Below are positions 7,010 to 11,454 of a DNA stretch of 11,454 bases, one piece after another. The stretch lies in contig CAZIGK010000046.1 in NCBI GenBank assembly GCA_964538615.1, positions 1 to 11,454 on the forward strand, in the 5' to 3' direction. The first letter of the stretch is position 1, and the number at the start of each line of letters is the position of its first letter. A program made the translations under genes and the position numbers. The stretch is from CAZIGK01 sp964538615 (GTDB lineage Bacteria; Pseudomonadota; Alphaproteobacteria; Rickettsiales; RI-342). The notes below the pieces were generated by a model that made no database searches, had not been told where the DNA came from, and saw nothing but the letters and a program-made list of their open reading frames with translations.

Positions 7010-7396
7010 TTACAGGTTTTCCAAAAACGCTCTATAGGCTACCGCATCCATCATTGCGTCCAGCTCTGCCGGGTTGCTCAGTTTGATTTTCGCAATCCAA
7101 CCGCCTGCATAGGGCGCATCATTCACGGTTTCCGGCGCACTTTCCAAAGCGCCATTCACTTCCAGCACCTCGCCCGTGGCTGGGGCATAGACTTCGCTCG
7201 CCGCCTTCACAGATTCCACCACCGCGAAAGAAGAACCTGCTTTCACGCTGGCACCCACCTGCGGCAATTCCACAAACACTAAATCCCCCAGTGCAGATTG
7301 GGCATGATCAGTGATACCTACCACTGCTACATCGCCTTCTACTTTCAGCCATTCATGCTCGTCTGTGTAATACAGACCATCCACCACATTGCTCAT
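7010..7396 (-). CDS. gcvH: Glycine cleavage system H protein, 128 aa
   Basis: Lipoyl carrier protein of the glycine cleavage complex; it shuttles the aminomethyl group from the P protein to the T protein and is then reoxidised by the L protein. The lipoylated lysine is Lys64 in the typical ESVKAASEVY context. The EHEW stretch near the start (13-16), ALGDLVFVELP, and the GGWIAKIKL segment are standard. Length matches the family (about 125-130). The ATG at 7396 has TAGGAG six bases upstream. It follows gcvT by 32 bases, so the two are co-transcribed. The P-protein gene does not follow; the next gene is hfq. Confidence 0.97.
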   Translation of the reverse strand: MSNVVDGLYYTDEHEWLKVEGDVAVVGITDHAQSALGDLVFVELPQVGASVKAGSSFAVVESVKAASEVYAPATGEVLEVNGALESAPETVNDAPYAGGWIAKIKLSNPAELDAMMDAVAYRAFLENL

Positions 7397-7428
7397 GTCA
7401 CACTCCTAACCATCTGAATCCAAAAAAA

Positions 7429-8535
7429 TTATGCTGCCTGCTTTACTTTGCTTGGCGGCACGATGAATGGATATTTCACCACCCGCGCCTGTAATAATTT
7501 ACCCCGCAGGTTTATGCGCAAATCCGGGTTCTTGTCCAGTACTTCCGTGGGCAAATAAGCCATACCAATGGCATTTTTCAGGGTTGGTGCAAAGCCACCG
7601 CTACACAATACCCCCACTTCCGTGCCATCCGCCAGCGTCACCGGTGCCCCTTCCCGAATCACACCGCGCTCTTCCAACACCAGCCCAATACGCTTACGGC
7701 TGACACCTTCTGCCTTTTCGCGCAGAATGCGCGCATGGCCATAAAATCCACTGTGGTCTTTACTCACCACCCAACCAATGCCCGCTTCTACCGGGCTGGT
7801 GCTTTCATCCAGATCATGCCCATAGAGCGGAAAACCCATCTCCAAGCGCAAACTATCTCTCGCGCCCAACCCAATCGCCTCTACAGCCTCATGGCTGAGC
7901 AGCCTGTGCCAGAAGGCTTCGGCCTTCTCCGCAGGAACAGAAATTTCAAACCCGTCCTCGCCAGTATATCCTGTACGGCTGACCAGTGTCTCTCCCACGC
8001 CTTCCAGCGTAAAGCGCCCAATATGCATAAATGTCAGTGCGGCAATATCCCCCACCTGCACCAGCGGCTTCAATACCGCTTCTGCCATGGGCCCTTGCAA
8101 TGCAATCAGGGCTTGCCCGTCCCAATAATTCAGGGTTTGGCCTTGCAGGTGCTTTTGCATCCATGGCAGATCCACATCCTTACGTGCGGCATTCACCACA
8201 ATAAAGAATGCCTCTTCCCCCAAACGGCTGATGATCAGGTCATCAATGATCCCGCCCTGTTCATTGGTCAGTACGGTATACTGGCATTTGCCGACTGGCA
8301 AAGCCGCAATATTGCTGGGGGTCAGTTGAGACAATAACGCCGCACTGCCAGCTCCTTCCAGCATCACCTGCCCCATGTGGGATACATCAAATATCCCTGC
8401 CTTCTCCCGCACCCAATGATGCTCCTGCAATATCCCCAACGGGTACTGAATCGGCATGTCATATCCCGCAAAGGGGCACATTTTCGCACCAATTTTCTTA
8501 TGCGCAGCAGTCAACGCGGTGTGTTGCAGGGTCAT
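7429..8535 (-). CDS. gcvT: Glycine cleavage system T protein (aminomethyltransferase), 368 aa
   Basis: Transfers the one-carbon unit from the aminomethyl-lipoyl H protein to tetrahydrofolate, releasing ammonia and 5,10-methylene-tetrahydrofolate. Folate-site signatures are present: FAGYDMPIQY (22-31), DVSHMGQ (50-56), GGIIDDLI with the catalytic aspartate at 98 or 99, SRTGYTGEDGFEI, and GARDSLRLEMG followed by LYGHDL. The C-terminal beta domain is complete and the length is normal. The ATG at 8535 is preceded by AGAAGGTGA at a suitable distance. It is the first gene of gcvT-gcvH and has a long leader with unusual G-tracts (8572-8600). I looked for a glycine riboswitch in that leader and did not find its conserved core. 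Confidence 0.97.
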   Translation of the reverse strand: MTLQHTALTAAHKKIGAKMCPFAGYDMPIQYPLGILQEHHWVREKAGIFDVSHMGQVMLEGAGSAALLSQLTPSNIAALPVGKCQYTVLTNEQGGIIDDLIISRLGEEAFFIVVNAARKDVDLPWMQKHLQGQTLNYWDGQALIALQGPMAEAVLKPLVQVGDIAALTFMHIGRFTLEGVGETLVSRTGYTGEDGFEISVPAEKAEAFWHRLLSHEAVEAIGLGARDSLRLEMGFPLYGHDLDESTSPVEAGIGWVVSKDHSGFYGHARILREKAEGVSRKRIGLVLEERGVIREGAPVTLADGTEVGVLCSGGFAPTLKNAIGMAYLPTEVLDKNPDLRINLRGKLLQARVVKYPFIVPPSKVKQAA

Positions 8536-8600
8536 AGGGGGTCACCTTCTGGCTGAGGGGTCTTCATTACTCCCCCCATCAGCTAGCACCCCCCGCCCCC
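8536..8600 (-). promoter_or_regulatory. G-tract and C-tract leader immediately upstream of gcvT
   Basis: On the minus strand the leader carries G runs of 5 (8600-8596), 6 (8594-8589) and 6 (8577-8572), then C runs of 4 (8560-8557, read as G on the plus strand) and 5 (8540-8536). The C runs lie on either side of the gcvT ribosome binding site. Pairing of a G run with a C run would place that site inside a loop or stem; alternatively the G runs could stack. The tracts are plain in the sequence; a regulatory role is inference. Confidence 0.4.
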
Positions 8601-8875
8601 AAAAGCAACTGTCAGCCCTGCAAGATTACGTTTTTTAGATAAACACTTCACCGTTTGCCACTGAGTGACTACCTCGCTTCCGACAATAGATTTCATACAA
8701 ATGAAACAATAACGTCATGAAAACGTAATAAAACGATTATATAACTAGTTACATGAAGACACGAGGACACATCCTCCGCAACGGTTTCACTTTCCGGCTG
8801 ACAGTATGATAGTCAATCACCGGACACCCGCTGCAGATATGACATTCTCGTGCTTACCCAAACCTAAGCCGAGAT
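8601..8875. other. Gene-free regulatory stretch between gcvT and the acidic micropeptide unit
   Basis: No convincing gene on either strand. It is AT-rich from about 8685 to 8755. It contains a perfect inverted repeat TTTCAT/ATGAAA (8691-8696 and 8701-8706), three AACG elements about one helical turn apart (8711-8714, 8722-8725, 8732-8735), the palindrome TTATATAA (8737-8744), and a small hairpin GAGGA/TCCTC (8763-8767 and 8772-8776). These features fit a divergent control region for gcvT to the left and the micropeptide gene to the right. Confidence 0.5.
8717..8745 (+). promoter_or_regulatory. Possible divergent promoter core for the micropeptide unit and gcvT
   Basis: On the plus strand ATGAAA (8717-8722, four of six) is followed after 17 bases by TATAAC (8740-8745, five of six); this would start transcription near 8752 and give a leader of about 200 bases. 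The overlapping palindrome also gives a perfect TATAAT on the minus strand (8741-8736), facing gcvT, but with no recognisable -35 box. Assignment is tentative for both directions. Confidence 0.28.
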
Positions 8876-8951
8876 CACCCAAGGGTGCAATTTCTGAGGC
8901 AGCGGGAAGGGTAAGCTGCCTCCACCTTCGCTATGCGAAAGGAGCCCTAAC
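8876..8951 (+). promoter_or_regulatory. Structured RNA leader of the acidic micropeptide gene
   Basis: Three stems are visible: CACC/GGTG (8876-8879 with 8884-8887), a perfect 8-bp stem GAGGCAGC/GCTGCCTC (8896-8903 with 8915-8922) around a purine-rich 11-base loop, and a hairpin 8925-8942 (TTCGC/GCGAA plus CC/GG around a bulged A, loop TAT) whose 3' arm includes part of the ribosome binding site AAAGGAG (8938-8944). Alternative pairings exist: CTCC (8920-8923) can pair with GGAG (8941-8944), and CCTTC (8925-8929) can pair with GAAGG in the purine loop (8906-8910). These exclude some of the stems above. The arrangement resembles a cis-acting translational switch, but it matches no riboswitch class I recognise. 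Confidence 0.5.
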
Positions 8952-9077
8952 ATGGACGACCAGAACGACACCTTCACCGGAAACGACGCGGACGACATCC
9001 CCGAACTGATGACCGACATCGTCGAACTCTCCGAAGACAGCCTCGAATTCGAGGACTGGGTCGAGGGCGCTGAGTAA
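8952..9077 (+). CDS. Extremely acidic 41-aa micropeptide of unknown function
   Basis: An ATG at 8952 opens a 42-codon frame ending in TAA at 9075-9077, with a strong Shine-Dalgarno AAAGGAG seven bases upstream. I do not recognise the product. Of 41 residues, 16 are acidic (nine Asp, seven Glu) and none is Lys, Arg or His, so the net charge is about -16. The N-terminal third is Asp/Asn/Thr-rich; residues 16-38 (from IPELM to WVE) have spaced Ile, Leu, Val, Phe and Trp that could form one amphipathic helix. All nine Asp codons are GAC, and Ile, Val and Leu codons end mostly in C, suggesting selected coding use. There is no signal peptide and no cysteine. The gene has its own structured leader and its own intrinsic terminator. 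It may bind a basic protein or mimic nucleic acid, but that is inference. Confidence 0.72.
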   Translation: MDDQNDTFTGNDADDIPELMTDIVELSEDSLEFEDWVEGAE

Positions 9078-9094
9078 AGTTCTGTATCCTGAGG

Positions 9095-9134
9095 GAGAGC
9101 GCCACAAGCTATGCTTGCGGCGCTCTTCTCATTT
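9095..9134 (+). terminator. Intrinsic terminator of the acidic micropeptide gene
   Basis: AGAGCGCC (9096-9103) pairs with GGCGCTCT (9119-9126). After one A/C mismatch, CAAGC (9105-9109) pairs with GCTTG (9113-9117) around the loop TAT. A T-rich tail (TTCTCATTT) follows on the plus strand. It lies 18 bases after the micropeptide stop and just before the 3' end of the convergent glycosylase gene. The minus-strand side has no T-run, so it mainly serves the micropeptide. Confidence 0.82.
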
Positions 9135-9153
9135 CAGCCATCCGGTCGCCCTC

Positions 9154-9813
9154 TCAATACTGCACTGCCACCGGGTCAAGGCTGCGCCAGACATACCAGG
9201 TCACCAAACTGCGGTACGGTCGCCATGTCTCCCCCAATGCCTCCAACACAGGCTTGGTTTGCTTCTCGCCAGCAAAATACAGCCGTTCCAGCCCCTTCAC
9301 CAGTCCAATATCCCCCAAAGGCCAAATATCGCTACGGTGCAGATGAAAAATTAAAAACATCTCCGCTGTCCACACCCCAATCCCTTTAATCGCCACCAGT
9401 TGCTTCTGCACCTCTGCATCGCTCATTTGCGCCCAATGCTCAGGCGTCAGCGTTCCATGCAAAAAACCCTCAGCAATCGCTCGCATATACACCACCTTGG
9501 ACGCGGACAACCCACATCCGCGCAACTGCTCATCACACAGCTCTTCTACCCGCTCCGGCACCATCCGCTCCATCAGGGCGGCAAAACGCCCCCACACGGC
9601 ATCCGCCGCTTTAACAGAAATCTGCTGCCCCACAATAGACCGCGCCAACGTATGAAACGCACTGCCCTCATGCCCCATCTGCTCATGCGGATACATCTCT
9701 ATCAACCGCTTCTGCACCGGACACTGCACAGCCAGCCACGCACACCCTTCATCCCACCAGTCCGGCTTCATATATTCCAATCCATTACCATGCCATGTGA
9801 CCGCCCCCTCCAC
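9154..9813 (-). CDS. DNA-3-methyladenine glycosylase, AlkA-like (HhH-GPD family), 219 aa
   Basis: Base-excision repair enzyme expected to remove alkylated bases. The HhH-GPD fold is shown by SIVGQQIS (59-66), the helix-hairpin-helix LVAIKGIGVWTAEMFLI (139-155), and the segment WPLGDIGLVKG whose Asp168 is the likely catalytic aspartate. Unlike Escherichia coli AlkA (about 280 residues), it lacks the N-terminal beta domain and is of the short form common in bacteria. I give the GTG at 9813 because GGAG lies eight bases upstream; the ATG at 9771 would give 205 residues and fits the usual family start equally well. It is divergent from fumC and convergent with the micropeptide gene. No ada or alkB homologue is present in the window. 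Confidence 0.92.
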   Translation of the reverse strand: MEGAVTWHGNGLEYMKPDWWDEGCAWLAVQCPVQKRLIEMYPHEQMGHEGSAFHTLARSIVGQQISVKAADAVWGRFAALMERMVPERVEELCDEQLRGCGLSASKVVYMRAIAEGFLHGTLTPEHWAQMSDAEVQKQLVAIKGIGVWTAEMFLIFHLHRSDIWPLGDIGLVKGLERLYFAGEKQTKPVLEALGETWRPYRSLVTWYVWRSLDPVAVQY

Positions 9814-9887
9814 AACACTTGCTCCAGCCCCCCTCCTCTGCTACAGCAAAATACATCAATTCGCAAAGCCGATCCGGAGTACCCACC

Positions 9888-11315
9888 ATGACCGCCACTG
9901 CAACCGCGCTGAACAATCACCCCACCCGTACTGAAACCGATTCCTTTGGTCCCATTCAGGTTCCCTCCAACCACTACTGGGGTGCGCAAACCCAACGCAG
10001 CATGCAGAATTTTGATATCGCGGCGGATACCGACAAAATGCCTAAACCCGTCATCCAAGCCATGGGCGTACTCAAACGCTCAGCCGCTGTGGTGAATATG
10101 CAACTAGGGGTACTGGATAAAACCATAGGGGATGCCATTGTCAAAGCCGCAACCGAGGTGATGGAAGGCAAACTGGATGCCGAATTTCCGTTGGTGGTGT
10201 GGCAAACCGGTTCCGGCACGCAAAGCAACATGAACGCCAACGAGGTCATTTCCAACCGCGCCATCGAAATGCTAGGCGGCGAAATGGGCAGCAAAAAACC
10301 TGTCCACCCCAACGACCACGTAAACATGGGGCAAAGCTCTAACGATACATTTCCCACGGCCATGCATATCGCCGCCGTAACAGAGCTGCATCAACGCCTG
10401 CTGCCCGCCTTACAAAAACTGCATGATGCCCTGAAAGCCAAGCAGGACGCCTTCAAAGACATCATCAAAATTGGCCGCACCCACTTGCAGGATGCCACCC
10501 CCCTCACCCTCGGTCAGGAGTTTTCAGGCTATGTCACGCAGGTAGCCTACGGCATAGAACGTGTAAAAGCCGTTCTGCCTCGTCTGTATTATCTGGCACA
10601 GGGCGGTACGGCAGTCGGCACAGGGTTAAACGCCAAAGCCGGTTTCGCAGAAGCATTTGCGACGGAAGTCGCCAGCCTGACCGGGTATCCATTCATCACG
10701 GCTCCTAACAAATTTGAAGCATTGGCAAGCCATGATGCCATCGTGGAAGCCCATGGAGCGTTGAACACCCTCGCCTGCTCACTCATGAAAATCGCCAACG
10801 ATATTCGCTTACTAGGCAGTGGCCCTCGCAGTGGACTGGGAGAACTTTCCCTGCCGGAAAATGAACCCGGCTCCTCCATCATGCCGGGCAAAGTCAACCC
10901 CACCCAATGCGAAGCCATGACCATGCTGTGCGCTCAAATCATGGGTAACCATGTTGCGGTCACCGTTGCCGGTTCCAACGGGCATTTCGAGCTAAACGTC
11001 TTCAAACCCGTCATGATCCATAACCTGCTGCATTCTATCCGCTTACTCTCAGATGGCTGCATCAGCTTTGTCGATCATTGTGTTGTTGGCATTGAAGCGA
11101 ATATTGATCGCATCAACCAGCTTATGGCTCAATCGCTCATGCTGGTCACTGCCCTCAACCCGCATATTGGCTATGACAATGCAGCCAAAATCGCCAAAAA
11201 AGCACATAAAGAAGGCACCACTCTGAAAGAGGCCGCTATTGCTCTTGGCCTGCTAACCGATGAGCAATTTGCCGAATGGGTCAAACCAGAAAATATGGTC
11301 GGCCCTCGACAGTAA
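9888..11315 (+). CDS. fumC: Class II fumarate hydratase FumC, 475 aa
   Basis: Catalyses the reversible hydration of fumarate to malate in the TCA cycle; the class II enzyme is a homotetramer without an iron-sulfur cluster. Active-site blocks are all present: TGSGTQSNMN (107-116), HPNDHVN (140-146), GRTHLQDA (196-203, with the catalytic His199), and the superfamily signature GSSIMPGKVNP (328-338, with the catalytic serine). Length is normal. I start at the ATG at 9888, which has GGAG eight bases before it; an upstream TTG at 9819 would add a tail of 23 residues not seen in the family. The 74-base region shared with the divergent glycosylase shows no strong promoter hexamers to my eye. Confidence 0.98.
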   Translation: MTATATALNNHPTRTETDSFGPIQVPSNHYWGAQTQRSMQNFDIAADTDKMPKPVIQAMGVLKRSAAVVNMQLGVLDKTIGDAIVKAATEVMEGKLDAEFPLVVWQTGSGTQSNMNANEVISNRAIEMLGGEMGSKKPVHPNDHVNMGQSSNDTFPTAMHIAAVTELHQRLLPALQKLHDALKAKQDAFKDIIKIGRTHLQDATPLTLGQEFSGYVTQVAYGIERVKAVLPRLYYLAQGGTAVGTGLNAKAGFAEAFATEVASLTGYPFITAPNKFEALASHDAIVEAHGALNTLACSLMKIANDIRLLGSGPRSGLGELSLPENEPGSSIMPGKVNPTQCEAMTMLCAQIMGNHVAVTVAGSNGHFELNVFKPVMIHNLLHSIRLLSDGCISFVDHCVVGIEANIDRINQLMAQSLMLVTALNPHIGYDNAAKIAKKAHKEGTTLKEAAIALGLLTDEQFAEWVKPENMVGPRQ

Positions 11316-11411
11316 TTATTGCCACTTCCTCACGTCTTGCCCCACGCAAAGCTTTTCCTTGGCTCCGCTCGGTTATTTTATTCCCTCCTTGCTCGACTCC
11401 TGTCTCGCAAA

Positions 11412-11451
11412 TGAGGGTAGCTCAGGGCTGGTTCGGGCTTGCTAGCCCTCA
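11412..11451. other. Imperfect hairpin in the non-coding tail after fumC
   Basis: TGAGGGTAGC (11412-11421) pairs with GCTAGCCCTCA (11441-11451) with one bulged G. A second, exclusive pairing GGGCT/AGCCC is possible inside. The tail (11316-11454) has no gene that I can support, and no classic terminator lies directly after fumC. The hairpin is near the window edge, so whether it ends fumC transcription or belongs to a repeat element cannot be decided. Confidence 0.4.
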
Positions 11452-11454
11452 CCT

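Noticed and set aside
8536..8760. Glycine riboswitch upstream of gcvT
   Set aside because: One stretch (CTCAGTGGCAAACGG on the minus strand) loosely recalls the end of the glycine aptamer, but the rest of the conserved core and a tandem aptamer are not visible.
8896..8942. Signal recognition particle RNA or tmRNA fragment
   Set aside because: The purine loop and GGCAGC words recall the 4.5S RNA tip, but the conserved symmetric and asymmetric loops do not match, and a translated frame with a good ribosome site follows directly.
9819..9887. N-terminal extension of fumC from a TTG
   Set aside because: The added residues are not seen in the family, and GGAG is well placed for the ATG at 9888.

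Overview
The window looks like a core-genome segment of an alphaproteobacterium of medium GC. The evidence is an alphaproteobacterial-type GroEL and Hfq, the hfq-hflX gene order, and a heat-shock (RpoH) promoter of the CTTG / CCTAT type in front of groES. I cannot place it below class from the sequence alone.

Layout: positions 1-1323 hold an orphan gene for an exported, cysteine-free 360-residue protein (minus strand). It is bracketed by two identical 55-bp direct repeats, each carrying a copy of the groEL terminator hairpin. Positions 1329-3443 are the groES-groEL chaperonin operon (minus) with its RpoH promoter. A histidine-phosphatase-family gene (3606-4601, plus) runs divergently from it. 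Positions 4646-6754 are hfq, hflX and a small membrane protein (all minus), with a strong hairpin between hfq and hflX. Positions 7010-8535 are gcvT-gcvH of the glycine cleavage system (minus); gcvP is not present. Positions 8536-9134 contain a 416-base gene-free regulatory stretch and then a compact, self-contained unit: a structured RNA leader, a strong ribosome binding site, a 41-codon gene for an extremely acidic peptide with no basic residues, and an intrinsic terminator (plus). An AlkA-like DNA glycosylase (9154-9813, minus) and class II fumarase fumC (9888-11315, plus) follow, then a non-coding tail containing a hairpin.

Most genes are housekeeping: protein folding, RNA chaperoning and ribosome rescue, one-carbon metabolism, base-excision repair and the TCA cycle. 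The parts that known families do not explain are the acidic micropeptide with its leader RNA (about 8876-9134), the orphan exported protein between duplicated groEL terminators (1-1323), and G-tracts in the gcvT leader (8572-8600). I saw no tRNA, rRNA, CRISPR array, transposase or prophage gene.
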